Of a stretch of 64,000 nt of DNA, positions 42,789-52,263 are shown piece after piece. A program made the translations under genes and the position numbers. The notes beneath the pieces were generated by a model. It was not told the origin of the DNA. It saw only the letters and a list, made by a program, of their open reading frames with translations, and made no database searches. The stretch covers positions 4,367-68,366 of the forward strand of contig JANWJO010000015.1 of assembly GCA_025449435.1 (NCBI GenBank), written 5' to 3'. This DNA comes from Chloroflexota bacterium (GTDB lineage: Bacteria; Chloroflexota; UBA4733). Every line of letters begins with the position of its first letter. The first letter of the stretch is position 1.

Positions 42789-43487
42789 CTACCGTGCTAA
42801 CGCCTCAATGTCGTGTTGGAGGTCCGCAGTCGCAAAGGTAGCGTCGAGGGCGACGCGCAAGTGACCGTTGGGATCGATGATGTACACGATCGCCGTATGA
42901 TTGACATCGATCGTGCTTGGAGTCGCTTGCAAAGCGACGCCGTTAGCCACCTGAGCAGCGTCGGTGCCCACATAATATTCTTTCCACACCGGGATCAGGC
43001 TCGCTTGCGTACCGATGAGGTAGTGCCAGTTGGTTTCCTGCACGCCGTGTGCCTTGTCGAACTGCTGAGCCGCTGCCGCTGTATCGTGTACCGGATCAAC
43101 CGTCACCGCTAACGCTGTCCACTTACTCTGCAGGTTTGGCGCGCTGGCTTGCACGGAGCCGATCTTTTGGGCGATAAGCGGGCACACATCTGGGCAATTC
43201 GTGTAGAGGAAGGTGAGTGCGACGACCTGGCCACGCAGACTGGCCAGTGACACGGGCTGGCCATGTTCATCGTTGAGCGTAAAATTCGGCGCCAATGGTG
43301 CGTCGGCAATTAATGGACCTGCGAGCGTTTCGTTCTGCCGGATCCTGGTGAGCGCCAAAATCACCACTGCCCCAACAATAATGGCCACGCCTACGCTGAC
43401 CAGCAGAAGTGGAAACATGCCCGACCCGCTGCTGGAAGCCACCTTGGCTCGGTTACTCTTGGCACGCACTGCCGTAGTTTTGGACAA
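42789..43487 (-). CDS. Sco1/SenC/PrrC-family copper chaperone
   Basis: 232 residues from TTG 43487, chosen for AAGGAAG 6 nt upstream; GTG or ATG starts further out to 43553 are possible. A single membrane anchor (residues about 25-47) is followed by a thioredoxin-like domain. Copper ligands are Cys98 and Cys102 (YTNCPDVCP) and the His of DVNHTAIVYIID. Sco proteins load copper into the CuA centre of cytochrome c oxidase or act as thiol-disulfide enzymes. No oxidase genes are in the window. It is divergent from the radical SAM gene. Confidence 0.88.
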   Translation of the reverse strand: MSKTTAVRAKSNRAKVASSSGSGMFPLLLVSVGVAIIVGAVVILALTRIRQNETLAGPLIADAPLAPNFTLNDEHGQPVSLASLRGQVVALTFLYTNCPDVCPLIAQKIGSVQASAPNLQSKWTALAVTVDPVHDTAAAAQQFDKAHGVQETNWHYLIGTQASLIPVWKEYYVGTDAAQVANGVALQATPSTIDVNHTAIVYIIDPNGHLRVALDATFATADLQHDIEALAR

Positions 43488-43650
43488 CGATAGCTTCCTT
43501 ACTTGCGCGTACCGATCCCGTTGAGGGCGCCTGGCGTGCCAACCAGTGCTCATCCGTCACCACATGAGTGTATACCCTGCAACGGATGCTTCGGATGCAG
43601 GAGTGCCGGTCTGGTCTGCGCTCCTGGGGCGCCATACCGTATCGTTAGCG

Positions 43651-43681
43651 TTACAAGCCAGTAAGTGTTCAGACGTACAAT
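43651..43681 (+). promoter_or_regulatory. Candidate promoter of the radical SAM gene
   Basis: TACAAT (43676-43681) is a good -10 box; TTACAA (43651-43656) lies 19 nt upstream, a long spacer. The leader to ATG 43721 would be about 32 nt. Confidence 0.3.
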
Positions 43682-43720
43682 GCTAGCACTTCCGGCGTCG
43701 GGACTATGGGAAGGGTACGC

Positions 43721-44539
43721 ATGTCGAGCGCAACGGTCGCGATCCCGGCTACCCAAAGCTTACCGATCCACCAGCAGCTCGCGTGGAAGTTGTGGGTGTA
43801 CACCAACTACGACTGCAATTTGCTCTGCAAATACTGCGTCGCCAAATCGGGCCCCAATGTTCCCCGCCGTGCGTTGCCCCGGCAGGTTATCGAGCAACTG
43901 GCCGATGAAGCGGTGGACCTTGGCTTCGATCACCTGTTTCTTACAGGTGGTGAGCCGTTTCTGCTCAACGACATCTATGAGATCATGGCAAGTTGCTCAG
44001 CCAAGCTGCCAACCACCGTGCTGACCAACGCCACACTGCTCCATCACAAACGCCTAGAGCAGCTCGAGGCGGTGATGAACGACCAGCTCATCTTGCAAGT
44101 CAGCCTCGACGGCGCCACCCCGGAGACACACGACCGCTATCGCGGCCGTGGCACCTGGGCGCGCACGGTGGAAGGCATCACGCAGTTACTGGAACGTGGC
44201 TACCGTGTGCGAATCGGCACGACCGAGACGCCGGCGAATACCGGGCACCTCGATGAGTTACGCACGTATTTGGGTGACCTTGGCATCCGTCCCGAAGATC
44301 ACTTTGTCCGCCCGCTGGCTAAGCGAGGCTTTTCTAAGGAGGGCCTCGAACTCAACCTAAACAACCTGGTGCCCGAACTCACGGTGAATGTTGACGGTGC
44401 GTTCTGGCATCCGCTTTCCACTGAGCCAGATATGCAAGTGGCGCGTTCCCCCTTGCCATTACGGGTTGCAATGGACGCCGTACAGGCGCTGCTGAACGAC
44501 CCGGACCGTGCCAGTAGCCCACGCTGCAAGTTCACTTGA
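43721..44539 (+). CDS. Radical SAM protein of unknown substrate
   Basis: 272 residues from ATG 43721, with GGGAAGGG 5 nt upstream. The cluster motif C-x3-C-x2-C is Cys32, Cys36 and Cys39 (YDCNLLCKYC). SAM-binding FLTGGEPFLL and LILQVSLDGATPETHDRYRG follow, as in the MoaA/PqqE/SkfB group. A full SPASM domain is missing; the last residues are SPRCKFT with one cysteine. It could modify a peptide or a cofactor, but no precursor peptide is evident nearby. It stands 77 nt ahead of the two-component genes. Confidence 0.85.
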   Translation: MSSATVAIPATQSLPIHQQLAWKLWVYTNYDCNLLCKYCVAKSGPNVPRRALPRQVIEQLADEAVDLGFDHLFLTGGEPFLLNDIYEIMASCSAKLPTTVLTNATLLHHKRLEQLEAVMNDQLILQVSLDGATPETHDRYRGRGTWARTVEGITQLLERGYRVRIGTTETPANTGHLDELRTYLGDLGIRPEDHFVRPLAKRGFSKEGLELNLNNLVPELTVNVDGAFWHPLSTEPDMQVARSPLPLRVAMDAVQALLNDPDRASSPRCKFT

Positions 44540-44616
44540 GGATGACCGAGCATCCCCGGTGGGGATGATGGATCCGCGTACAAAGTTGCCAACGCGGCAG
44601 AAGGTAGTGAGCCCGC

Positions 44617-45336
44617 ATGGCTGCACCTAGAGTCTCAACTGTCCGTGGACGCGTGCTCGTTGTCGATGACGAGCCGCTGGTGGCGGATGTCCTGCGGCGC
44701 TACTTGCAACGCGAGGGTCTCGCCGTCGACGTCGCCGACAACGGACTTGCAGCGCTCCGGCTCGCCCAGGCTCAACCGCCCGACATTGTCGTCCTCGATG
44801 TAATGTTGCCGGGTATCAGCGGCATGGAAGTGTGCCGGTCCCTCCGCCGAGTTTCTGCAGTGCCCATACTTATGCTGACGGCGCGCGGCGAAGAATCCGA
44901 CAAGATACGTGGCCTGGGCATCGGTGCCGACGACTATGTGGTAAAGCCGTTTAGCCCCAACGAAGTCGTGGCGCGCGTCAAGGCGCTGCTGCGGCGCGCG
45001 ACGATCGCAAGCAATGGCTTTCCTGGTGAGCAACTGCAGTTCCCCGGCATCATGATCCGCCCCGATGAACGCCGCGTCGAACGCGATGGCGCGGCCATTG
45101 AACTGGCCAGTCGCGAGTTCGATCTCATCTTGTATCTAGCGCGCAATGCCCGCCGTGTGTTCACCCGAGACCAACTGCTTGATGCGGTCTGGGGATACAC
45201 CTTCAATGGCGAGCCGAGCACCGTAACGGTGCATGTGCGGCGCTTGCGCGAAAAAGTTGAGCCAGACCCTGCCCGTCCGCGCTATATCAAAACGGTGTGG
45301 GGCACTGGCTATAAGTTTGATCCGGACGACCAATGA
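44617..45336 (+). CDS. OmpR/PhoB-family response regulator
   Basis: 239 residues from ATG 44617. The receiver domain (about 12-125) starts RVLVVDDEP, with phosphorylation site Asp61 (IVVLDVMLP), and ends in the Lys switch of DDYVVKPFSP. The winged-helix domain follows (RRVERDGAAIELASREFDLILYLAR; SRDQLL-like TRDQLLDAVWG; VTVHVRRLREKVEPDP). It should bind direct repeats upstream of target genes. Its stop overlaps the histidine kinase start by 4 nt. Because the kinase frame is interrupted, its signal input may be lost or rerouted. Confidence 0.95.
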   Translation: MAAPRVSTVRGRVLVVDDEPLVADVLRRYLQREGLAVDVADNGLAALRLAQAQPPDIVVLDVMLPGISGMEVCRSLRRVSAVPILMLTARGEESDKIRGLGIGADDYVVKPFSPNEVVARVKALLRRATIASNGFPGEQLQFPGIMIRPDERRVERDGAAIELASREFDLILYLARNARRVFTRDQLLDAVWGYTFNGEPSTVTVHVRRLREKVEPDPARPRYIKTVWGTGYKFDPDDQ

Positions 45337-46622
45337 CGTTTCGCAACTGGCTCCGCCAGGTTCTTTTCTTGCTGTCGTGCGTGATTCTGGCCGTGGCCAT
45401 TGCTGTCATTATCGCAACCATTGCCTGGGGTGGTGGCCGTTCGGTCAACGTGGAGCTGGCGTTCATTCTGGCCATTTCCAGTGGACTCACCATGTTGATC
45501 GGGGCCCCGATGCTCTGGCTGATTGCCAGCCCCCTCGGGCTCAGCCTGCGGGCCCGCTTAGTCTTGTCGTTGACTGCGGGCGTGGTTTCAGCGTTGCTCA
45601 ACGTCGTGGTCACTGCCTGGCTCATGTTTATCTCACCGCACGACCTAGCCCTCTTGTCGCTCCTGCTGGTGTTCTCGTTTATTACGTCGCTGTCGGTGTC
45701 TGTGGCGCTCGCCCAAGCCATTACTGATCGCTTGAAACTGGTGACCATGGCCGCACGCCGCCTGGCACACGGCGACCTTACCGTCCGCGTGCCGGCAGTG
45801 GGTCACGGCGACCTCGCCGAGGTTGCTGAGGACTTTAATCGCATGGCCGCTCGTCTGGAAGACTCCTTTAAGCAACTTCAAGCTGTAGACGGATCCCGGC
45901 GTGCCCTGCTCGCTAACGTGTCGCACGACCTGCGCTCGCCCCTATCATCTATTCGCGTTGCCGTGTAAGCCGTTCACGATGGGTTGGTGGCATCACCGGA
46001 AGAGTCCAAACGGTATCTCAACGCAGCGCTCAAGGAGGTGTCCAACCTGTCGCGCTTGATCGACGACTTATTTGAGCTCGCCCAGGTCGACAGCGGCTTC
46101 CTGGAACTCCATCTGGAGCGCATCGCGCTGGGCGACCTGGTGTCGGACGCCATCGAAAGCATGCGCCCCCGCGCCGAACAGCACGGCATCGCCCTTGGCG
46201 GGGCGGTGAGCGGTGACACGGTTGCGGTGATAGATGCAGTGAGGATTGAGCGCGTCATCGCAAACTTGCTCGACAATGCCATTAGTCATGGCAAGCCTGG
46301 GGGAAACATCAAAGTTGAGGCTTGCGAGGTGGACGGCACCGTCCGGCTTGACGTGCAAGACGACGGGGAAGGCATCCCCGCTGAGGTATTGCCGTATGTC
46401 TTTGATCGCTTTTACCGCGCCGATCCGAGCCGTAATCGGGGAACGGGTGGCGCCGGACTAGGTCTCGCGATATCCCGTGCTTTCGTACAGGCGCACGATG
46501 GCGCCATCAACATTTCGAGCACAGTGGGCACCGGGACCACCGTCCAGGTGCAACTGCCCAAAAACGGTCCGCACGCGACTGCAAACCTCGCGATGGGCAG
46601 CGTCGCCAACGGCGTTTCCTAA
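45333..46622 (+). pseudogene. Sensor histidine kinase interrupted by an in-frame TAA stop
   Basis: One continuous frame from ATG 45333 to 46622 encodes a complete kinase of 429 codons except for a single TAA at 45966-45968. Before it come three to four membrane helices, a HAMP-like linker (AARRLAHGDLTVRVP) and the H-box with His198 (NVSHDLRSPLSSIR). After it, in the same frame, come the second dimerisation helix and the ATPase with N-box VIANLLDNAISHG, DDGEGIP, FDRFYRADPSRN and GGAGLGLAIS. GAA or CAA to TAA is one base change. A GTG at 45984 could restart the ATPase part. Sequencing error or stop readthrough are the alternatives to a true pseudogene. Confidence 0.85.
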
Positions 46623-46635
46623 CGGCAACTGGAAC

Positions 46636-47487
46636 TCACACCACACGAGTGAGAAGGTCGCGTAGGGCCGTGACCGCCACGTGGAACTGTTCGGGACCTG
46701 TCCAGCCACTGCTACGGCCAGCGTGCGACAGGTGCGGCTCCAGCGCCAGCACGCCGTCATAGCCGCGGTCCTTGAGGGCTTGGAGAGCTGGTAACAGCTC
46801 GCCGTCGCCCTGGCCGGCCGGGGTCACCTGTCCAGTACCCCAGATGGCATCTTTGATGTGGACATAGGCGATGTCACTTTTGAGGCGGGGAAACCCATCG
46901 GTAAATGGCCTCACGCCGACTTGAATGAAGTTGGCTGGGTCGTACACCGCCTTCAAGTTTGACGCGCCGATGCTGTCGATGATGTCCTTGCAGCGTTCGG
47001 GCGTTTCGCCGTAGATATCCTTCTCGTTTTCGTGCAGGAGCATCGCATCCGGGTATTCCACTCGAGCAAGTGTGGCGAGCATGCCGACGCGCCTGAGCAC
47101 CTCATCACGATGCTCGCGTGGCTGGCTTCCCTCGGGCAAGTAGAACGAAAAGATACGGATTCGCTCCACCTGAAGCGTGCGCGCCACGGCGAGCACGCGC
47201 CGGAAGCGCGCTAGTTCGACGTCGAAGGGGGCAGAAAGCTGACTTTTGCCAACGGGTGAGCCGATGCACGCAACCGAAACGCTCCTCTCGCCGAGCAGAC
47301 GCCGTATATCATCGAGCTGCCCCGCATCCAGCTCGGCAACATTGGTGCCCCAAGCTGCACGCAGGTCGATGGCGTGCAATCCTTCGGCGGTAACATGCGT
47401 GAGTTGGTCGGCAAAGTTGTGCGCGATCTCGTCGGCAAACACGGACAACGTAACGTTCCAAGGGCTGGCCATCTGGTGCTCACTCAT
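46636..47487 (-). CDS. Sugar phosphate isomerase/epimerase family TIM-barrel protein
   Basis: 283 residues from ATG 47487; MASPWN six codons later is also possible. The fold is the AP-endonuclease-2-like barrel. Metal-site candidates are Glu in LLHENEKDIYG, Asp in AVYDPANFI, His in YVHIKDA and Glu in LALEPHL. The last pattern, VHIKDA followed by a distant ALEPHL, is usual for the group that includes IolI and hydroxypyruvate isomerase. It is convergent with the kinase (13 nt gap) and is not obviously linked with transport genes. Substrate unknown. Confidence 0.83.
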   Translation of the reverse strand: MSEHQMASPWNVTLSVFADEIAHNFADQLTHVTAEGLHAIDLRAAWGTNVAELDAGQLDDIRRLLGERSVSVACIGSPVGKSQLSAPFDVELARFRRVLAVARTLQVERIRIFSFYLPEGSQPREHRDEVLRRVGMLATLARVEYPDAMLLHENEKDIYGETPERCKDIIDSIGASNLKAVYDPANFIQVGVRPFTDGFPRLKSDIAYVHIKDAIWGTGQVTPAGQGDGELLPALQALKDRGYDGVLALEPHLSHAGRSSGWTGPEQFHVAVTALRDLLTRVV

Positions 47488-47574
47488 TTCTGCTGTGCCT
47501 TATCCGGCCACATATCCTACAGCAACCGCACGACGAGTCCCAGGTGGGGGTTCGCTAAGGAGTGGAGCGGGTGG

Positions 47575-48093
47575 TTACCGGCGCACGTCGTGACGCTGAT
47601 TAGAGCGACGGCGGCGCGCACGCCCAGGGGTTCCGGTTTGGACCGCCCGCTTGCGCGATTCCGCTTTGCGTGCCTCTTCCTCAGCAGCAGCCGCTGCGTT
47701 GGCCCGAGTGATCCGGCTACGCATTAACCAAAACCCGGGGAGTGAGCCGAGCGTGGCAAGACCCAGCGCAATGGGGAAGAACCCCTGTACTTGCGTCCAG
47801 GTGGCTCCCAGGTTGTGGTCGGTCGGCCCTGGTGAAAAGTAATAGGTAAAGAACCAGATGACTTCCCATACGACCGCCATCACCACCACGAGGCTGAGCA
47901 CTCGAGTCCATGGCGGCACGGGCGTTCCCGGCTTCACCGGAAACAAGCGGTCCATCCAACCCTTTTTGGCGGCCCGGGGAGAATCTGCTGTCTTGGCCAA
48001 CACCGTCCGATCGGCCATCGGTTTGTTCGGTGGCGGCGCGCTCTCGACGGTCGCGCTGCGCCGGAACGGGAGCCGTAACGAGGCCATCTTCAC
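47575..48093 (-). CDS. Two-helix membrane protein with basic tail, in the mrfAB operon
   Basis: 172 residues from GTG 48093, whose GTGA overlaps the mrfB stop; ATG 48087 is an alternative. A basic N-terminal region of about 60 residues precedes two membrane helices (VLSLVVVMAVVWEVIWFFTYYF and GFFPIALGLATLGSLPGFWLM). The remaining tail is a charged helix (ANAAAAAEEEARKAESRKRA) ending in Arg-rich sequence. I do not recognise the family. The 4-nt overlap with a DNA repair nuclease is the main clue to function and may be only positional. Confidence 0.7.
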   Translation of the reverse strand: MKMASLRLPFRRSATVESAPPPNKPMADRTVLAKTADSPRAAKKGWMDRLFPVKPGTPVPPWTRVLSLVVVMAVVWEVIWFFTYYFSPGPTDHNLGATWTQVQGFFPIALGLATLGSLPGFWLMRSRITRANAAAAAEEEARKAESRKRAVQTGTPGRARRRRSNQRHDVRR

Positions 48094-49271
48094 TCTTTTC
48101 TCGTCGCGAGTTCTGCGACCGCTACCTGGCTGGCATGCCGCTTGCGGTATAAGCGCTCCATGCGGTGCTGTAAGTCATGCTGCTCTTCAATAGAGTGTGC
48201 CATCAACATCGCGTCAGCCGTTGCATCGGCGGCGGCGTCGTAATCGTGCGCATGATGTTCGAAATGCTTTGCCAGCACGATCGCGGCCTCCAGTGCAGCT
48301 GGTCCCTGCGAGGCGACCGCTTGCCGGAACAAATCGATCGACTCGCCGACCCTATCCAGCTTCGCCACCGCTGCAGCGAGCCAGAACCAAGCCCAGCCCT
48401 TGTCACGCGCAGGTAGCCTGCCCGACAGTGCCCGCCGAAGGCACGGTTCAGCGACCTCCGGCATCCCGTGCCGCAGATACAGTTTACCGAGTGCCAGGAA
48501 GTCTTGCGGGTGCCGCACTGTGCGGGCAGGGTCCTCGGCTATGGTGCACATCAAGGTTGCCAGCGATACCATCGCGAGCACGTCGCGCCGGTTGTGGTCA
48601 AAAACATCGATCAATTTGGAGGTGTCGCGCGTGCGGAGGTAGTTGAAATAGCGTTCCGGAATGAGAGCACCTGGTATGTCTCCGGTGCGTGAAAGTCCAA
48701 GTATCTCCTCCTCCAGGGTGCTCAAGGAACAACTCGCTAGCCGCCGTTGCCAGAGCCGGCGCGCGGGCCAGAGCAAATCCAGGTGTAGCGCACTCTGCAG
48801 GGCAAAGCGACGTCGGTGCATGGTATGCCGCGTGGAGAGCAATGGAAGGTCGAACGCCTTGCCGTTGAACGTCACCAACGCATCACAGCCGGCGGCAAAT
48901 TCATGGAGCGCTGCGAGCATCGCTCGTTCTTCACTTAAGTCGTTGAGGAAGTATTGGCGGAAGTAAAGGGAGCCATCCATCCAGCGTGCCACGCCGATGA
49001 GAAAGGCATAGGTCCCTGTACCACCAGCGAGCCCAGTGGTCTCGGTATCGAGAAAGAGCGCTCTCCGCGGCCCCATCGCCTGGAGTTCTGGCCCCAATAG
49101 CGGCAAAGCCCGTTCGGGTATCGTCGCAGGCAAGTGCTCGATGGCCAAAGGGCCGTACTGGAATGTAGCTGGGTAGCAGACTTCACGCATCCATACGGGA
49201 CCAGCATCAGTCGCGTATCCGGCGCCGGGCCACACATCGCCGATCGTGACAGCCTCAGCGTACGATTGCAC
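48090..49271 (-). CDS. mrfB: MrfB/YprB-like 3'-5' exonuclease with TPR-like C-terminus
   Basis: 393 residues ending at TGA 48090-48092. The RNase H-like exonuclease domain shows LFLDTETTGLAGGTGTYAFLIG (Asp75, Glu77), TFNGKAFDLPLL and DHNRRDVLAMVSL, supplying the DEDD-type acidic residues. The C-terminal 150 residues are helical repeats resembling TPRs (LALGKLYLRHGMPEVAEPCLRRAL). In Bacillus, YprB (MrfB) acts with the helicase YprA (MrfA) in repair of mitomycin-type lesions, independent of UvrABC. Here the two genes overlap by 17 nt, which supports the same partnership. Confidence 0.88.
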   Translation of the reverse strand: MQSYAEAVTIGDVWPGAGYATDAGPVWMREVCYPATFQYGPLAIEHLPATIPERALPLLGPELQAMGPRRALFLDTETTGLAGGTGTYAFLIGVARWMDGSLYFRQYFLNDLSEERAMLAALHEFAAGCDALVTFNGKAFDLPLLSTRHTMHRRRFALQSALHLDLLWPARRLWQRRLASCSLSTLEEEILGLSRTGDIPGALIPERYFNYLRTRDTSKLIDVFDHNRRDVLAMVSLATLMCTIAEDPARTVRHPQDFLALGKLYLRHGMPEVAEPCLRRALSGRLPARDKGWAWFWLAAAVAKLDRVGESIDLFRQAVASQGPAALEAAIVLAKHFEHHAHDYDAAADATADAMLMAHSIEEQHDLQHRMERLYRKRHASQVAVAELATRKE

Positions 49272-51549
49272 GGCTTGTCACCAACGAGTCAAGCAGCGCC
49301 AATGATCTCGCCTTGACACTGGCTCCACTGAGCAACGACGGGCCAATGCACGACGGGCATCCATCCAGACACGGACAACTCGCCGTCACCTCTAAAGCCG
49401 CGCGCGTCACTCCCTCCCAGCACTCGAAGAGCCGTTCAGCGAGGCCCACACCTCCGGGGACGGCATCGTACAGCGTGAGCGTCGGTACACTGGTCGTCGG
49501 TGAACGCACTTCGGCCACCGCGTACATGTCCCGCGGATCACACATCAGGTGCAACGGAGCGATGTGGGCCAGCACGTGCCGGACGCCAGCCAAGCTGCCA
49601 GCCAGGTCTTCGGTGGATTGACTTGATGGCAACTCATCCAATTCGAGCCAGGTGGCCCAGGTGTGAAAGGTGTGGGCTGGAAGGTGGATTTCGCCAAACC
49701 CGATGTTCTCGTGGGTGTGGAACTTAATTTTCTTGTAGATGCTCGGCTTGATGGTGACTGAAACTTCCCCGAAGGCCAATCGACCCTCAGGAACTGGCCT
49801 GGTCGCCAGTTGAGACAGAGTACGGAGATCCACATCCAGTTCGGCATCGGTGTAGTAGTCACTATCGACTTGTCGCACATACGCTTTGCGCTCGTCCACG
49901 TCGTAGCGATCGACGTGGAACTGTACGCCCTCATGTAGGTAAATTGCACTCTCGTGGAGCATAGTGAGCGCAGATACCTGGTCGAGCTCGCCGATGACAG
50001 CATGCGTATGCGTGGTGTCGATAATTGCGACGTTGTCGATGTTGGCGAGGCGCAGACTCACTTCCGCCGCAGGGAAGCGTTCAGTCGCCCAATGCCACTG
50101 CGCACCCGTATGGTGCACGACAAACGCCTGCTCCAGTTCCTGAAGGGGTTCGGCAATATTGGCGCTGCCCAACGGCTCGCCATCTTGGAACGGCAGTTCA
50201 AACGCCCCACACTTCACGTGCGCGTTTAGCACGTAGGGATTCTCCGGATTCAGGCACGCGCCTTCCACCGGCGAGTCCATGAAGAACTGCGGGTGATTAA
50301 TGATGTGTTGGTCCAGGGGCGCAGAACTAGCAACCAAAACGGCGACCGAAGTGCCAGACCTGCGGCCGGCTCTGCCCATTTGTTGCCAGGTCGAGGCCAG
50401 GGTGCCCGGATAGCCAACGAGTACGGCTGCATCTAGGCGGCCAATGTCGATGCCAAGCTCTAAGGCATTTGTGGAGACGACTGCCCGGACGTTGCCGGCT
50501 CGCAAACCTGCTTCGATGTCGCGCCGCTCCGTTGGCAAATAGCCACCGCGATAGCCACGTACCGCTCGGGCCGTCTGGTCGGGTGGCAGCCGCAATGACT
50601 GTTTGAGGTAGGTCACCAGCAACTCGACGGTAAGCCGGCTCCGTCCAAACAGGATCGTCTGCACGTTGTGCGTCAGGAACGTGCGGGCGAGCGCCGTCGC
50701 CTCGAGCAGAGAGCTGCGTCGAATGCCGAGGTCAACGTTGACCACCGGTGGGTTATACAAGATGAGATGCTTGTCTGCACGCGGCGCCCCGTCGTCGTCA
50801 ACCCTGGCAAACGGCTCGCCAACGAGATCTTCGGCAAGTTGTGTGGGGTTGGCGATCGTAGCGGAGCAACAAATGAACTGTGGGTGCGAGCCGTAAAAGG
50901 CACAAATGCGCTTCAGGCGCTGCAGCACATTGGCGACGTGGCTGCCGAAGACGCCTCGGTACGTATGCAGCTCGTCGATGACGACGTATTGAAGGTTCTC
51001 GAACAAGCGAAGCCAGCGCGTATGCTGCGGCAAGATGCCGGCGTGCAACATGTCTGGGTTGCTGATGACGATGTGCCCAGCGCTACGTATGGCCGTGCGG
51101 GCGCTCGGTGGCGTATCGCCATCGTAGGTCGACGTCTTGATACCAGTGCCAAGTGCGCTGGTGATCGCTTGCAACTCAACAAGTTGATCTTGGGCTAACG
51201 CTTTGGTGGGGAACAGGTACAGCGCTCGCGAGGTAGGGTCTTCGAGCATGCGCTGGATGACTGGAACGTTGTAGCACAACGTTTTTCCGGATGCCGTGGG
51301 CGTAACTACCACGACGTTCTTGCCAGCGCGCACTAACTCAATGGCGTGCACCTGATGCGTATACGGTCGCTCGATGCCGCGACGGTGAAGCAGGTCGAGC
51401 AGGCGCGGCTCGAGTGACTGTGGCCAGGAGGCGTAGCTTGCAGGCTTGGATGGCAGGTGCTTCCAGGAGGTGATGGACCCCGCCGGCGCGTGCTGTAAGA
51501 TGTCCTTAAGTGCTGCCTCGACGCCACCCACGCTAGCACGACCCAGCAT
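49255..51549 (-). CDS. mrfA: MrfA/YprA-like DEAD/DEAH-box helicase with four-cysteine C-terminus
   Basis: 764 residues from start codon at 51549. Superfamily 2 motifs: Walker A TPTASGKTL (Lys89), VIDELHTYRG, CSATIANP, and STNALELGIDIG with QQMGRAGRRSG. The C-terminal DUF1998-type domain ends in C-x-C-x3-C-x2-C (CPCLDGCPSC), which binds metal in MrfA. The Bacillus protein is a 3'-5' helicase required for mitomycin C repair. Length is close to that family. It is the first gene of the overlapping mrfA-mrfB-membrane protein operon. Confidence 0.92.
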   Translation of the reverse strand: MLGRASVGGVEAALKDILQHAPAGSITSWKHLPSKPASYASWPQSLEPRLLDLLHRRGIERPYTHQVHAIELVRAGKNVVVVTPTASGKTLCYNVPVIQRMLEDPTSRALYLFPTKALAQDQLVELQAITSALGTGIKTSTYDGDTPPSARTAIRSAGHIVISNPDMLHAGILPQHTRWLRLFENLQYVVIDELHTYRGVFGSHVANVLQRLKRICAFYGSHPQFICCSATIANPTQLAEDLVGEPFARVDDDGAPRADKHLILYNPPVVNVDLGIRRSSLLEATALARTFLTHNVQTILFGRSRLTVELLVTYLKQSLRLPPDQTARAVRGYRGGYLPTERRDIEAGLRAGNVRAVVSTNALELGIDIGRLDAAVLVGYPGTLASTWQQMGRAGRRSGTSVAVLVASSAPLDQHIINHPQFFMDSPVEGACLNPENPYVLNAHVKCGAFELPFQDGEPLGSANIAEPLQELEQAFVVHHTGAQWHWATERFPAAEVSLRLANIDNVAIIDTTHTHAVIGELDQVSALTMLHESAIYLHEGVQFHVDRYDVDERKAYVRQVDSDYYTDAELDVDLRTLSQLATRPVPEGRLAFGEVSVTIKPSIYKKIKFHTHENIGFGEIHLPAHTFHTWATWLELDELPSSQSTEDLAGSLAGVRHVLAHIAPLHLMCDPRDMYAVAEVRSPTTSVPTLTLYDAVPGGVGLAERLFECWEGVTRAALEVTASCPCLDGCPSCIGPSLLSGASVKARSLALLDSLVTSRAIVR

Positions 51550-51678
51550 GGCTTACCCGCAATTCACGTACAAACGTTCAACCAATGCTGCCAAGTATAG
51601 CGCTGGCAGCACTCCATACCAGCGCACTGCCACTCGGCGACGAGTGTGACCCAAAAGTGGGGCAAGGGTTGCTGCTGG

Positions 51679-52263
51679 TCAGCGAGTGGCGGTCTCGACA
51701 CCCCAGAGCGCGCCAACGGTTTGATCAAAGTCCTGGCGAAGTTCTTCATGCATGCGAGCGTTTTCGATCGCGACCGCCCCCAGCTCGGCGAGCGCTGTCA
51801 CGAACTCCACTTCTTCGGGGTCAAACGAGCGGCGCTCGTCGGTGTAAACGCGCAAGACGCCAATCTGTGTCCCGTGTAGGCTCACGGGCACACATAGCAC
51901 CGATACCAAGCCCTCCTGGGCGGCTTCCGCCTGATACTGAAAGCGTGGATCAGTGCGTACATCCTCAACCCACACCGCGGTGCCCTGGAGCGCTTCCCGG
52001 TCCAGAGGACTGTGTACGCGATCGACAGGGCCCTTGTTGAGGTAGTGGTCGCTGAGGCCAAACGACGCCCGCCGCGTTAACACTTCACCGTTCGCTGCAA
52101 GCAAACGCAAGGCAGCGGCCTTGACTCCCATGGCTTCTGCGATGCTGCGCACCAACCGGCGCAACACTTCCTCAAGATCAAGGCTCGAGGCAATGGCGTG
52201 CGTCACGGTGTACATCGTGCGCCAATAGCCGCGCTCCGTTGAGTCCACGCCATCGGCGGCCAT
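51679..52263 (-). CDS. GAF-domain protein
   Basis: 194 residues from ATG 52263. A single GAF domain covers about residues 25-172 (ASSLDLEEVLRRLVRSIAEAMGVKAAALRLL; VSVLCVPVSLHGTQIGVLRVYTDERRSFDPEEVEFVTALAELGAVAIENARM). No output domain is attached. Such stand-alone GAF proteins sense small molecules or redox state or serve as partners of kinases. It is divergent from the stress protein and permease genes, with 161 nt between, so a shared stress-response theme is possible. Confidence 0.85.
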   Translation of the reverse strand: MAADGVDSTERGYWRTMYTVTHAIASSLDLEEVLRRLVRSIAEAMGVKAAALRLLAANGEVLTRRASFGLSDHYLNKGPVDRVHSPLDREALQGTAVWVEDVRTDPRFQYQAEAAQEGLVSVLCVPVSLHGTQIGVLRVYTDERRSFDPEEVEFVTALAELGAVAIENARMHEELRQDFDQTVGALWGVETATR

